Shown: piece by piece, positions 42,500 through 51,663 of the stretch | Position numbering within the stretch: position 1 is the stretch's first letter | Layout: the number at the start of each line of letters is the position of its first letter | DNA from: Bacillota bacterium | GTDB taxonomy: Bacteria; Bacillota; Clostridia; Christensenellales; Aristaeellaceae | Direction of reading: 5' to 3' | NCBI GenBank assembly: GCA_023436585.1 | Contig: JAEZIN010000028.1 | Location: 186,001 to 250,000, forward strand | DNA length: 64,000 nucleotides | Notes under the pieces: generated by a model | The model's database searches: none | What the model saw: only the letters and a program-made list of their open reading frames with translations | Told to the model about the DNA's origin: nothing | Translations under genes and position numbers: made by a program

Positions 42500-43633
42500 T
42501 CATTTCCGGGCCGTGGAAGCGCCTGCCATCAACGTGGCCGGGATCAGCCTGACCTCCCGGCGCATGTTCTTTCCTTCCATCATATCTGAAAGCACCTCCA
42601 GCGCACTTTTGGCAATGGCGGCCTCGTCCTGCTTGATGTGGGTAAAATCGAACTCTCCAAGATAGCCGTATTTGGCATCAAAGCAGCAGATGGCCAGATC
42701 CTGGGGGATACGCTTATGGAGCTTGACGGCGGCCTGGCGTGCAAGCGCCGCCACGCCGTATTCGGAGCCGATCACGCCGGTAATCCCGGGGCTGAGCTCA
42801 AGCCAGTGAAGCAGGAAATCTTCCTGATCCGGGTCCTGGGCGGCGATACTGTCCTTGGTCAGGCCAAAGCGTGCCAGCCTGGGTATGATGACGGGCGGCA
42901 GCACACTGAGGCCCGCCTCCAGCATGGCCTTTTTGTATCCGGTGTAGCGCTCCTCCAGGGAGATGGCCTCGTTGGTGTCGGTGGTCACATAGGCAATGCC
43001 TGCATAGCCGTTTTCGATCAGGTTGCGGGTCAGTATGGCGCAGGCGGCTTCGTTGTCCGTATAGATGCTGGGGGCAGGGATGCCGTGCAGAGGCCTGTCG
43101 ATGAGCACCACGGGGAAGTGGGCCAGCACCAGGCGCAGCAGGTCCGTGTTATAGTATTGACCATGGGCCGGCATGATTAGAAGCCCGCCGATATCCAGGG
43201 AGAGCAGCCTGCCCAGCGCTTCACGCTCATTGGCCTGATCCCCGTAGGATACCTCCAGGCAAAGCTGCAGGCCCTGGGCCTTTGCCTGGCGGTCCAGCGC
43301 ATAAAACAGCCCCAGGGAGTAGGATTCGCCCAAATCCTCCATGATCAAGCCAATCCGCCGGGACCGCTGCCCGCCGGCCGGCGCAGGCCCCTGGGCGGAA
43401 GGCTTTGCGCTGCCGGGCTTTGCCACAAAGGTGCCAAGGCCGCGCCTTCTTTCCACCAGGCCGGCGTCCGCCAGCATATTCAGCGCCCGCTTGGCGGTAA
43501 TGCGGCTGACGCCGTGGGCCTTGGTCAATTCCTCCTCGGTGGACACCTTGTCCCCTTCCTTTTTCACGCCGCTGAGAATCTCGCCGGCCAGCTCCCGGTA
43601 TATCTTTTCATATAAGAAAGCATCGTCTTTCAT
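42500..43633 (-). CDS. AraR-like repressor (GntR helix-turn-helix plus LacI/GalR ligand domain)
   Basis: A 377-residue chimeric regulator. Residues 1 to about 72 are a GntR winged helix (STEEELTKAHGVSRITAKRALNML), then a Pro/Ala/Gly linker, then a periplasmic-binding-protein-like domain of the LacI/GalR type (IGLIMEDLGESYSLGLFYAL to AAICCFD-like segments). This build is that of Bacillus subtilis AraR, which senses arabinose, but related proteins sense other sugars. GGGAG lies seven bases before ATG 43633. It is divergent from the 43.9 kb importer operon, with two palindromes between that could be its operators. Confidence 0.88.
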   Translation of the reverse strand: MKDDAFLYEKIYRELAGEILSGVKKEGDKVSTEEELTKAHGVSRITAKRALNMLADAGLVERRRGLGTFVAKPGSAKPSAQGPAPAGGQRSRRIGLIMEDLGESYSLGLFYALDRQAKAQGLQLCLEVSYGDQANEREALGRLLSLDIGGLLIMPAHGQYYNTDLLRLVLAHFPVVLIDRPLHGIPAPSIYTDNEAACAILTRNLIENGYAGIAYVTTDTNEAISLEERYTGYKKAMLEAGLSVLPPVIIPRLARFGLTKDSIAAQDPDQEDFLLHWLELSPGITGVIGSEYGVAALARQAAVKLHKRIPQDLAICCFDAKYGYLGEFDFTHIKQDEAAIAKSALEVLSDMMEGKNMRREVRLIPATLMAGASTARK

Positions 43634-43732
43634 CGTGGATCTCCCGCCTTCCCGCTTTCTCGCTTTCGACATAAGTATACCAAACATATCAATCTATGTC
43701 AATCGCGGTTTTAAATACTTTGCAATTATTAG

Positions 43733-43752
43733 AATTTTGAAAGATCAAAATT
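43733..43752. promoter_or_regulatory. Inverted repeat 1 between AraR-like gene and importer operon
   Basis: AATTTTGA-AAGA-TCAAAATT, a perfect 8-bp-arm repeat about 50 bases upstream of the importer -35 element; a candidate operator. Confidence 0.4.
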
Positions 43753-43775
43753 ATCGATTCCTTACAATTCCATGG

Positions 43776-43789
43776 AAGAAATATTTCTT
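43776..43789. promoter_or_regulatory. Inverted repeat 2 between AraR-like gene and importer operon
   Basis: AAGAAAT|ATTTCTT, a perfect 14-bp palindrome ending 10 bases before the importer -35 element; a candidate operator. Confidence 0.4.
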
Positions 43790-43799
43790 TTCAAATGTA

Positions 43800-43828
43800 T
43801 TGTCATATTGATCTATTTATGGTATAAA
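43800..43828 (+). promoter_or_regulatory. Promoter of the 43.9-51.4 kb operon
   Basis: TTGTCA (43800-43805) and TATAAA (43823-43828) with a 17-base spacer. Confidence 0.6.
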
Positions 43829-43880
43829 GAATACATAAAGGCACGGGAGACGTGCGAAAATGAAAATGGAGGAAGCGAAC

Positions 43881-45248
43881 ATGAAACGAATTCGTCCAAG
43901 CAGGCTTCTGGCGCTGGTGCTTGCGCTGGTGATGCTGCTGTCTGTGAGCCTTACGGCCATGGCGGAAACAGCGGGCACCATCAAGATCCTCACCAACGTG
44001 ACCGGCGGCAAAAACGAAGAGGAGATGGCCCTCTTTGCCAAGGCCCTGAGCGACGCCATCGGCGCGGAGGTCATCATGGAAAAGCCCGCCGCCAACTACG
44101 GCGATGTCCTGATGAACAAGCTCCAGGCCGGCGAGCAGTATGACCTGATCTACATTAGCCTGCAGCAGCTTTACGACATGCAGGCCGACGGCATCCTGAC
44201 CGACCTGACCGACATGGTCAAGGCATCCCCGATTCTTGGCGATCCTGAAGTGATCCCCACCGAGGAGTGGGACCAGCTCACCGTCGACGGGCGCATCTGG
44301 GGTGGCTTCAACAAGACGGAAGTGCATCGCGTCGTGGCCGTGAACAAGGCCGTAGCCGACAAGGCCGGCGTCGATCTGGAAAAAGTGGAACCCACCCTGG
44401 ACGGGTACTATGATCTGTTCAAGAAGCTGAAGGAAGCCGGCGGCGAGGGCTTCTACGCCTACTGCACCCACATTCCTGGCCTGTTTGACCTGCAGCCCTG
44501 GTTTGCCTCCGCGGGCCTGCGCCTGGGCTTTGCCCGCCGCGACGATGGCTCCCTGTACGTGCCCATTGCCACGGAAGAAGCCATCCCTGTTTGGGAGTGG
44601 CTGAAGAAGCTGTACGACGAAGGCCTGATGGATCCCGACTCCCTGACCATTGGCACCGGCGACATGCGCAACAAGATGCTGGCCGGCAATCTGGGCGTAG
44701 TAGTAGACTGGGCGGCCTGGGTCGGCCTGTACAACACCCGCGCTCCCGAAAACTATCCTGAGAAGATCAATGCCTATGCCATGGGCGGCACCAAGAACCC
44801 CGATGGCAACTACATGCTCCTAAGGGGCGATCCCTCCATCTGGGCGGTACCCGTAAACGCGGCCAATCCCGAAGGCGCCCTGAAGGTGCTGGAGTTCATG
44901 GCCACCCAGGAAGGCGGACAACTTCTCTCCATCGGCATCGAAGGCCATGACTGGGAAATGGTTGAGGGCAAGGTAAAGCTGACGGAAGTTGGCGTAACCC
45001 ACGGCATGGACCATGGCGCCCCTGTGCCCACCAGCCGCAAGTACGTAAACCCCGTGGGCTGGAACCCCGGCTTTGAACGGGCCATGACCTTTATGCCCTA
45101 TGCTTCCCTGGAATTGACCAACAGCAATACCGCTGCCTACAAAGAGATCGTGGCCAAGTACGCCACCGAGATCATCGTAGGCACCAAGACGGCCGCCGAA
45201 GGCATTGCCGCCATGGATCAGGAGCTTAAGGAGCGCGGCATCATCTGA
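43881..45248 (+). CDS. Extracellular sugar-binding protein of ABC importer
   Basis: A 455-residue solute-binding protein. Signal peptide of type I (MKRIRPSRLL..., hydrophobic core, TAMA before ETAG), no cysteine. The mature protein has the family-1 pattern (TIKILTNVTGGKNEEEM). ATG 43881 is chosen because GGAGG lies eight bases upstream. Codons are noticeably GC-rich (many GGC, CTG, GCC), unlike the binding proteins at 16 and 29 kb. First gene of an operon with two permeases, PHP, GH38-like and metallo-hydrolase genes. Confidence 0.93.
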   Translation: MKRIRPSRLLALVLALVMLLSVSLTAMAETAGTIKILTNVTGGKNEEEMALFAKALSDAIGAEVIMEKPAANYGDVLMNKLQAGEQYDLIYISLQQLYDMQADGILTDLTDMVKASPILGDPEVIPTEEWDQLTVDGRIWGGFNKTEVHRVVAVNKAVADKAGVDLEKVEPTLDGYYDLFKKLKEAGGEGFYAYCTHIPGLFDLQPWFASAGLRLGFARRDDGSLYVPIATEEAIPVWEWLKKLYDEGLMDPDSLTIGTGDMRNKMLAGNLGVVVDWAAWVGLYNTRAPENYPEKINAYAMGGTKNPDGNYMLLRGDPSIWAVPVNAANPEGALKVLEFMATQEGGQLLSIGIEGHDWEMVEGKVKLTEVGVTHGMDHGAPVPTSRKYVNPVGWNPGFERAMTFMPYASLELTNSNTAAYKEIVAKYATEIIVGTKTAAEGIAAMDQELKERGII

Positions 45249-45252
45249 TACC

Positions 45253-45294
45253 GCTCCGCAGGAAGAGTGCTGGTCCGTTCCTCGCGGAGCGGAT
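45253..45294 (+). terminator. Binding-protein/permease intergenic hairpin
   Basis: CCGCTCCGC (45253-45261) pairs with GCGGAGCGG (45286-45294), continued by AGGAA/TTCCT with one bulged base. No T run. Same location as hairpins in three other importer operons here. Confidence 0.6.
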
Positions 45295-45336
45295 CAGCAC
45301 TTTCCTGTTGTCAGACTGCAGTAAGGAGGGAACGTG

Positions 45337-46275
45337 ATGGGAACTGCCCTGAAAAAAGGGGATCCGTCGCTGCGCAAAAGGCACAGGCGCTATTTGCTGA
45401 AAAAGCTATGGCAGTACAAGGCCATTTACCTGATGGTGGTTCCCATGGTCGTCTACTTTTCCATTTTCACCTTCTACCCGCTGGTGCTGGGCACGATCCA
45501 GAGCTTTCAGAAGGTACGCCTGATCGGTGCACCCACCTTTATCGGCCTGGAAAACTACCAAGCGGTACTGAAGGACGTCGTCTTCCTGCGCTCACTTCGC
45601 AATTCCATTGAGGTGGGAACCGTCTCACTTTTCATCAACCTGGCCGTTTCCCTGGTGCTTGCGGTATCCGTCAACGAAATCGCCAACAGCTTCGCCAAAT
45701 CCACCGTGCAGACGGTGACATTCCTGCCCTATCTGTTCTCCTGGACGGTGGTGGGCGGTATGTGGCTTCAAATTCTTGCCCAGAACGGCATGGTCAATGG
45801 CGTGCTCATGTCCCTGGGGCTTGACCGGATGCCCTTTTTCACTACCCCCGCCTGGGGCCGCCCGGTGATCCTGTTCACCAACGCGTGGAAGCAGGCCGGG
45901 TATTTCATTGTGCTGATCCTCGCCAGCGTGGTCAGCATCGATCCCACCATCTACGAGGCTGCCCGCATCGACGGAGCCACGCGCATGCGGCAGATCCGCC
46001 ACATCATCATCCCCCAGGCCTGGCCTACCGTCAAAACGCTGCTGGTGCTGGGGGCCACAGGCGTGCTGCGTAACTTTGACCAGGTACTGATCATGAACAG
46101 GCCCGCCACCAAGGATAGCATCCGTACGCTGCTCCTCTACATTTATGACGAGGGCATCACCAAAATGAAGATCGGCACAGCCACCTCCGCCGCGGCAGTG
46201 GTGATCGTCATCACCCTGGTACTGACCATCCTCGTGCGCCGCCTGGCCAAGTATGACCAGGATGCCAGCTATTAA
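45337..46275 (+). CDS. Sugar ABC transporter permease (MalF/LplB type)
   Basis: A 312-residue six-helix permease with the EAA loop EAARIDGATRMRQIRHIIIPQA. AGGAGG favours ATG 45337; a GTG three bases earlier is possible. It precedes its partner by 12 bp. Confidence 0.93.
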   Translation: MGTALKKGDPSLRKRHRRYLLKKLWQYKAIYLMVVPMVVYFSIFTFYPLVLGTIQSFQKVRLIGAPTFIGLENYQAVLKDVVFLRSLRNSIEVGTVSLFINLAVSLVLAVSVNEIANSFAKSTVQTVTFLPYLFSWTVVGGMWLQILAQNGMVNGVLMSLGLDRMPFFTTPAWGRPVILFTNAWKQAGYFIVLILASVVSIDPTIYEAARIDGATRMRQIRHIIIPQAWPTVKTLLVLGATGVLRNFDQVLIMNRPATKDSIRTLLLYIYDEGITKMKIGTATSAAAVVIVITLVLTILVRRLAKYDQDASY

Positions 46276-46287
46276 GGAGGGGAGCCG

Positions 46288-47184
46288 ATGAAACACGCGA
46301 TCTTTGAACGGGAAGCGAAGCCTTCAAGGTCCTTCCGCAACCAGATGGCCCTATGGCAGCGGTGCCTGAACTGGGTGCTTTTGATCCTTGTTTTTCTTAT
46401 GATGATCGTGCCCATGCTCAACGTGCTGTCCATTTCCTTGTCCAGCAACGCGGCTTCCCAGGTATCCAACGTAATCCTGTGGCCCAAGGAGTTTTCCACC
46501 GAAGGCTATAGCTTCATCTGGCGGGAGCAGAGCCTTGGCCGCGCTTTTCAAAACTCCGCCCTGACGGCGGTAGCCGGCACGCTGCTTACGGTGCTTTTTT
46601 CCGCCATGGGCGGGTATGTGCTCATCCAAAGGGAGCTGCCCTTCCGCAAGACCATTGCCACCTTCATTCTGATAACGATGATGATCCCGGGGGAGATGAC
46701 GCTGGTATCCATCTTCTCCCTGTATAAGTCGCTGGGCCTGCTGAACCGCTACGCGGGGCTGATCGTCAACGGCCTGGTATCCGGCTTTTCGGTGATGCTG
46801 ATGCGTAATTATTTCCTCTCCGTGCCTGAATCCCTGGCGGAATCGGGGCGCATGGACAACGCATCGGAAATCCGCATCTTCCTGACCATCTATATCCCCC
46901 TGGCCCTGCCGGGTCTGGCGGCCATCACGTTCCTGGATTTTATCGGCAAGTGGAATTCCTTTATGGTGCCGCTGATCATCATCAATGACCCCAAGATGTT
47001 CACGCTGCCCATCATCCTTCGGCAGCTGACCCAGCCCACCGACAGCACCTCGGGCACGGCGCAGATTTACGAAAACGCCAGGATGGCCGCTATCGTCATC
47101 ACGGTGATCCCCCTGATCATCACCTACAGCCTGGCCCAGCGCTTTCTGATCGGCGGGCTGACATTGGGCGCGGCCAAGGGATGA
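46288..47184 (+). CDS. Sugar ABC transporter permease (MalG/YtcP type)
   Basis: A 298-residue six-helix partner permease. The EAA loop is unusual: it reads AESGRMDNASEIRIFLTIYIPL, where the nearly invariant DG is DN, so its contact with the ATPase may differ. The C-terminus RFLIGGLTLGAAKG is typical. AAGGAGG lies before the ATG. Confidence 0.92.
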   Translation: MKHAIFEREAKPSRSFRNQMALWQRCLNWVLLILVFLMMIVPMLNVLSISLSSNAASQVSNVILWPKEFSTEGYSFIWREQSLGRAFQNSALTAVAGTLLTVLFSAMGGYVLIQRELPFRKTIATFILITMMIPGEMTLVSIFSLYKSLGLLNRYAGLIVNGLVSGFSVMLMRNYFLSVPESLAESGRMDNASEIRIFLTIYIPLALPGLAAITFLDFIGKWNSFMVPLIIINDPKMFTLPIILRQLTQPTDSTSGTAQIYENARMAAIVITVIPLIITYSLAQRFLIGGLTLGAAKG

Positions 47185-47220
47185 ACCGAATTCTACCATA
47201 TTGTAAAGGAGCTGTAAGCC

Positions 47221-48540
47221 ATGGCACCCATCGTCACCTCCTTTACCCGGCTGATTGAAAAGCGGGAGGAGAAGCAATACTTGCGCGTCCCGATAAAGGT
47301 GGGGGACAACGTGGAAACACTGGCCATCGCCTACGGCTATATCCGCCACCGCGTGTCGCCGGGAGACGGCGGGAAAACCTTGCGGCGGGAGGTCAACATC
47401 ATCGATCTGGCGCTGGAGGACCCGGAGCATACCCTGGTAGGGGCCTCCGGCTCCGAGCGGCGGGAGATCGTGATCCACGAAAACTACGCCACACCCGGCT
47501 ACCGGGGCGTGCCCGTCGTGCCCGGCACCTGGTACCTCGTGCTGGGCGCCTACGCCGTGGAGGAGGACGGCTGCGAGGTGGCCATCACCGTGACGCAGAC
47601 ACCCCGGGAAACGGTGCTTTTGCGGGGGGAGACCCACTGCCACACCGTGCATTCCGACGGCTGGTATACGGTGGAAGAGCTGATGGACAGGGCCAGGCAG
47701 GACAGGCTGGATTACCTGTTCGTCACCGACCACAACAGTATGACCTCCAACGCTTTCCTGCGATCCGTCCCCGGCCTGACGGTGCTGCCCGGGGTGGAGG
47801 CCACCTATTATGACGGCCACTACAACCTGTATGGCGTGGCGCGCCCCATCAATACATACGTGGCCAACGGCAGGGAGGAAGTGCTGGCCATCATGCGGGA
47901 GGGCCGGGCAAACGGCGCCATCGCCTCCATCAACCACCCCGTCGACGCAAGCTGCGGCTGGAAGCTGGGCGTTTCCAAGGATGTGCCCGCCGACCTGATA
48001 GAGATTTGGAACGGCCCCTTTACCACCTGGAACAAGGGCTGCATCGACCTTTGGCAGACGGAGCTTGCAAAGGGGCGCGTATGGCCGGCCATCGGCGGCA
48101 GCGATTGCCATCATTCGGAATTGTTCCGTACTTTGGCTACACCCTGCACCTTTCTGTACAGCAGGGGCCGCTCCGGCAGCGCCATCCTGGAGGCCATGAA
48201 GGCCGGGCATGCTTTCATCGGCATGGACATGAACGCCCCGGCGCTGTACATGGAACTGGGAGAGGCCCGCATGGGCGACGTGTATACAGGGGAGGACAGA
48301 AGCCTTCAGATCAGGATCGACCGCCTGTCCGATATGGATGAGCTCCGCCTGATCGATGAAACCGGAGTGATCCAGCTTTTGACCCCGGGCGCCTGCCACC
48401 GCTATGAAACCCAGGTGCAGCTAAAGGAAAGCCTGTTCGTGCGCCTGGAGGTATGGCGCAGCCTGCCCAGCCTTGGCCAGACCCTGGCCAGCATCGGCAA
48501 TCCCATCTATATTCGAAAAAAAACGGGGGGCTTGCCTTGA
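47221..48540 (+). CDS. PHP-domain metal-dependent hydrolase (CehA/McbA-like)
   Basis: A 439-residue protein. An N-terminal beta-rich part (to about 130) is followed by a PHP domain with ETHCHTVHSDG (His139, His141, Asp146), VTDHN (Asp170, His171), INHP (His239) and GSDCHH (Asp295, His297), which form the multi-metal site. PHP enzymes hydrolyse phosphoesters or, in the CehA/McbA group, other esters. No signal peptide. The C-terminal ~120 residues are beta-rich. It lies behind the permeases and overlaps the next gene by four bases (TTGA), so its product probably acts on the imported compound. Substrate unknown. Confidence 0.85.
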   Translation: MAPIVTSFTRLIEKREEKQYLRVPIKVGDNVETLAIAYGYIRHRVSPGDGGKTLRREVNIIDLALEDPEHTLVGASGSERREIVIHENYATPGYRGVPVVPGTWYLVLGAYAVEEDGCEVAITVTQTPRETVLLRGETHCHTVHSDGWYTVEELMDRARQDRLDYLFVTDHNSMTSNAFLRSVPGLTVLPGVEATYYDGHYNLYGVARPINTYVANGREEVLAIMREGRANGAIASINHPVDASCGWKLGVSKDVPADLIEIWNGPFTTWNKGCIDLWQTELAKGRVWPAIGGSDCHHSELFRTLATPCTFLYSRGRSGSAILEAMKAGHAFIGMDMNAPALYMELGEARMGDVYTGEDRSLQIRIDRLSDMDELRLIDETGVIQLLTPGACHRYETQVQLKESLFVRLEVWRSLPSLGQTLASIGNPIYIRKKTGGLP

Positions 48541-50588
48541 TCCGCAAAGTGCACGTGGTATTCAAAACGCACCTGGACATCGGCTTTACCGATTTTTCAG
48601 ACCATGTGGTGCAGCATTATCTGTATAAGTATATCCCTGCCGCCATCCGGGTAGCCCGGGAGGTGAACAGGCAGGGGGAGCCGCCGCGCTTTGTGTGGAC
48701 GGTGGGCTCGTACCTGATCGACCTGGCCCTTCGGGCGTTGGATCAGGAAGCGGCCGGTCAACTGGATCAGGCCATCCGCCAGGGATACGTGGCCTACCAT
48801 GCCATGCCCTTCACCACCCACTCCGAGCTGTGCAGCCCGGAGCTCTTTGATGCGGGCCTGAACATCGCCCGGCGGCTGGACAGGCGCTTTGGCAGAAAAA
48901 CCATCGCGGCCAAGATGTCCGATGTGCCGGGACATACGGCGGGCATCATAGCGCCTCTTTTAAGCCACGGGGTCACATTTTTGCACCTGGGCATCAACGC
49001 CGTGTCTATGATGCCCAAGGTCCCAAGCCTTTTCCTGTGGGAAAACGCCGCAGGCCAGCGCCTGATGGTCAACTACACCCGCACCTACGGCGGGCTGACA
49101 ACCATCGACGGCCATGACGAGGCTTTAGTTTTCCTGCATACGGACGATAACGCCGGACCGCCCGCCGCCGCGTTCCTTCAGCAGGCCTTTGAAGGCCTGC
49201 AAAAGCAGTTTCCGGATGCCCAGATATTCGCCTCCACCCTGGACGCCTTCGCGGGGGGGCTGATGCCCCTGGGAGACAGGCTGCCCGTCATCCGGGGGGA
49301 GATTGGTGATACCTGGATCCACGGCGTTGGCTGCGACCCGAAAAAGACGGGAGAGCTGCGGGCGCTGGAAAGGCTCTGCCGAAGCTGGGATGAGGCCGTG
49401 GCCTGGGAGGGCCTTACCGCGCTCCCCGGAGGACAAACTCCGCGGGAAGCCTTTTTGGAGCAGCTTTTGCTGGTGGCGGAACACACCTGGGGTCTGGATG
49501 CTAAAAAATTCCTTACCGATTTTTCCAACTGGAGCCGGGCGGACTTTGAGCTCGCCCGCCGGCAGGACAAGCTTCGGGATGAGTACGGGCTGGGCGTGGG
49601 CTACAACAATTGCTTCCATTTTGCCAGGCGGGAGATTGAGCGCTTGAAGCCCCAGGGCATCGCCTGGGAGGACCGGAGCTATTCCCTGTTTGAAGCCTCC
49701 CATCAGGAGCAGCGCAGCTATGTGAAGCGGGCGGTGGCGCAGCTTCCGGAATCCCTGCGCGTTCAGGCCGAGGCGGCCCTTGGGGGATTCCCCGTGCTGC
49801 CCGCCGGGGAAGAACGGGGCCTTGAGGCCTCTGCCGGCCCCTTCGCCCTTCGCCTGGAGGAAGGCGAGGTACATGTGTCCCTGGGGGACCGGCCGCTTTT
49901 GTCCATCCACCTGCCCATTTATCAGGAGGTGGGATTGGACGCGTATGGCCGGCTGGTGAATCGCTATTTGACGGATGTGGAAAGCAACCGGGATTGGGCC
50001 GTTCCGGACAACTGCAAGCCCGGCGTGGAGCATAGCGACGCGCCCAAGGAGGACCGGATTCATACGCCCCAGGTGAGGAACGTCACGGGATCGGATGAAG
50101 CCTGGCAGCTGGAAGGGGAATACCAAAGGGAGCCTCATGATCTGGCGGGGTGCCCGCAAGCCTTTTCCCTGCGTTTTTCCCTGGAGCAAGGCAGCCTGAT
50201 GGTGACTGTGGCATTGCGGCAAAAGCCTGCCAACCGAAAACCAGAGGCGCTGTTTCTTCCCATCCGCGTAAAGGAAAGCGGGGCTGTCTCCCTTCAAAAA
50301 ATCGGGGAATGGGTCGATCCCGCAGCCTGCGTTGCAGGAGGCAACCGGCGCACCCATGGTGTGCAGGCCATCCGCTTTTATTGTGACGGGCAGGCGCTGG
50401 AGGTAATCCCCCTGGATACGCCCCTTGTATGCCTGGGCGGCCCCAAACTGCTGGATTTTGACGGGGATGCATGGAACGGGCAGGTGTTTTCTTGCCTATA
50501 CAACAACCTGTGGGGTACCAATTTCAAAATGTGGTATGAAGAGGATATCATCGCCCGGTTTTTGATCCGTTTGGGAAAGGAAGCATAA
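48537..50588 (+). CDS. DUF5054 / GH38-like glycoside hydrolase
   Basis: A 683-residue protein with an N-terminal GH38-like alpha/beta barrel. THLDIGFTD (His12, Asp14) gives the metal pair and SDVPGHT (Asp129, His133) matches the nucleophile/ligand region of GH38 alpha-mannosidases. The C-terminal half is beta-rich, as in that superfamily. I chose the TTG at 48537, overlapping the PHP stop, because GGGGGG lies six bases upstream and the THLDIGF block would then stand near the N-terminus as usual; an ATG at 48453 would add an unrelated 28 residues. Cytoplasmic. Mannosidase or other glycosidase activity is inferred from the fold. Confidence 0.75.
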   Translation: MIRKVHVVFKTHLDIGFTDFSDHVVQHYLYKYIPAAIRVAREVNRQGEPPRFVWTVGSYLIDLALRALDQEAAGQLDQAIRQGYVAYHAMPFTTHSELCSPELFDAGLNIARRLDRRFGRKTIAAKMSDVPGHTAGIIAPLLSHGVTFLHLGINAVSMMPKVPSLFLWENAAGQRLMVNYTRTYGGLTTIDGHDEALVFLHTDDNAGPPAAAFLQQAFEGLQKQFPDAQIFASTLDAFAGGLMPLGDRLPVIRGEIGDTWIHGVGCDPKKTGELRALERLCRSWDEAVAWEGLTALPGGQTPREAFLEQLLLVAEHTWGLDAKKFLTDFSNWSRADFELARRQDKLRDEYGLGVGYNNCFHFARREIERLKPQGIAWEDRSYSLFEASHQEQRSYVKRAVAQLPESLRVQAEAALGGFPVLPAGEERGLEASAGPFALRLEEGEVHVSLGDRPLLSIHLPIYQEVGLDAYGRLVNRYLTDVESNRDWAVPDNCKPGVEHSDAPKEDRIHTPQVRNVTGSDEAWQLEGEYQREPHDLAGCPQAFSLRFSLEQGSLMVTVALRQKPANRKPEALFLPIRVKESGAVSLQKIGEWVDPAACVAGGNRRTHGVQAIRFYCDGQALEVIPLDTPLVCLGGPKLLDFDGDAWNGQVFSCLYNNLWGTNFKMWYEEDIIARFLIRLGKEA

Positions 50589-50593
50589 GAAAA

Positions 50594-51412
50594 ATGAAGC
50601 TTACATGTTACGGCACCGCGGCAGCGGAGGCCATCCCAGGCCTGTACTGCTCCTGTGGGGTGTGCCAGGAGGCCAGGCGGCTTGGCGGCAAGGAAATCAG
50701 GGCGCGGCATATGAGCGCTATCGATAAGGATATCCAATTGGATATCGGCCCGGATCTTTTTTATCATATTTATGTGCATGGCTTTGAGCCAAGGCGCGTG
50801 AATTATCTGCTGATTACCCATGCCCATGGCGACCATTTTACCGGGGAGCTGCTCAACATGCGCACCCGGCCCTTCGCCCTGAAGCTGGATCAGCCCATGC
50901 AGGTGATTGGGAGCCGGGAAACCATCGGCTTCCTGCGGGGAGCGCTGGGGGGCGACGTGAGCGCCTATGGCATCAAGCCCGTGGGCATCTCACCCTACCA
51001 GACCATCGCCCTGGATGAGCAAACCCAGGTGACCGCCCTACCGGCCAACCACGCCCCGGGCATGGGCGCTATGATCTTCCTGATCACCCGGGGCGGAAGG
51101 AGCCTGCTGTACGCCCATGACACCGGCCCATTCTTCCCGGAGGTGACAGGCTTTTTGCAGGGCAGGGGGCTGGATGCCGTGAGCCTGGACTGCACGGGCG
51201 TGTACAACGGCGCGGGCGATCACCACATGACCCTTGCCCAATGCGAGGCCATGGTGAGTGCGTTGATGGAAAACGGCGGCCTGAAAAAGGATGCCAAGGT
51301 ACTGGTGAACCATTTTTCCCACGGCGGCGGCGCACTGCACCGGCAACTGGAGCAGGAGGCCAGAAAACGGGGTTGGCTGGCAGCCTTCGACGGCATGGAG
51401 ACGGAAATCTGA
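50594..51412 (+). CDS. PhnP-like metallo-beta-lactamase-fold hydrolase
   Basis: A 272-residue MBL-fold enzyme. THAHGDH (His76, His78, Asp80, His81) is the dinuclear metal motif. CSCGVC (Cys19, Cys21, Cys24) near the N-terminus matches the structural zinc cysteines of PhnP, the cyclic-phosphate phosphodiesterase of phosphonate metabolism. A phosphodiesterase on a sugar derivative is therefore a reasonable guess. No phn genes are nearby. It ends the operon, five bases after the GH38-like gene; AAGGAAGC serves as ribosome site. Confidence 0.85.
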   Translation: MKLTCYGTAAAEAIPGLYCSCGVCQEARRLGGKEIRARHMSAIDKDIQLDIGPDLFYHIYVHGFEPRRVNYLLITHAHGDHFTGELLNMRTRPFALKLDQPMQVIGSRETIGFLRGALGGDVSAYGIKPVGISPYQTIALDEQTQVTALPANHAPGMGAMIFLITRGGRSLLYAHDTGPFFPEVTGFLQGRGLDAVSLDCTGVYNGAGDHHMTLAQCEAMVSALMENGGLKKDAKVLVNHFSHGGGALHRQLEQEARKRGWLAAFDGMETEI

Positions 51413-51483
51413 CGGAACATGAAAAGGCAGAGCATGTGCCTCCCGTGCTGGACGGCATGCTCCCCTCTCCTTTTTGGCTTAAT

Positions 51484-51527
51484 AAAAAGCATGCGGAATG
51501 AAACCATGAACATTCCGCATGCTTTTT
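51484..51527. terminator. Bidirectional terminator between the two convergent importer loci
   Basis: A perfect 17-bp stem (51484-51500 with 51511-51527) with a 10-nt loop and A5/T5 ends, giving a T tract in both directions. It lies in the 251-bp gap 51413-51663; the remainder has a coding-like minus-strand stretch noted in the findings. Confidence 0.9.
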
Positions 51528-51663
51528 TGCATGGACCCGCTGGCAGGCAATATCATACTAGGCTATGGCCTGCGCACAGATCAGGTTGATATACAAATTG
51601 TATTTGCCCATGTTCTCCACGTGAAAATCTATGGCCAGCACCCGCACACCCAGGCTTTGAAAA

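Noticed and set aside
46351..48399. A 682-codon open frame on the minus strand
   Set aside because: It lies fully antisense to a permease and the PHP hydrolase, both with clear motifs and ribosome sites. Its composition (many His, Gly, Asp, Gln) is that of a shadow frame in GC-rich DNA.
49125..50357. A 410-codon open frame on the minus strand
   Set aside because: Antisense to the GH38-like gene in GC-rich sequence; no motif.
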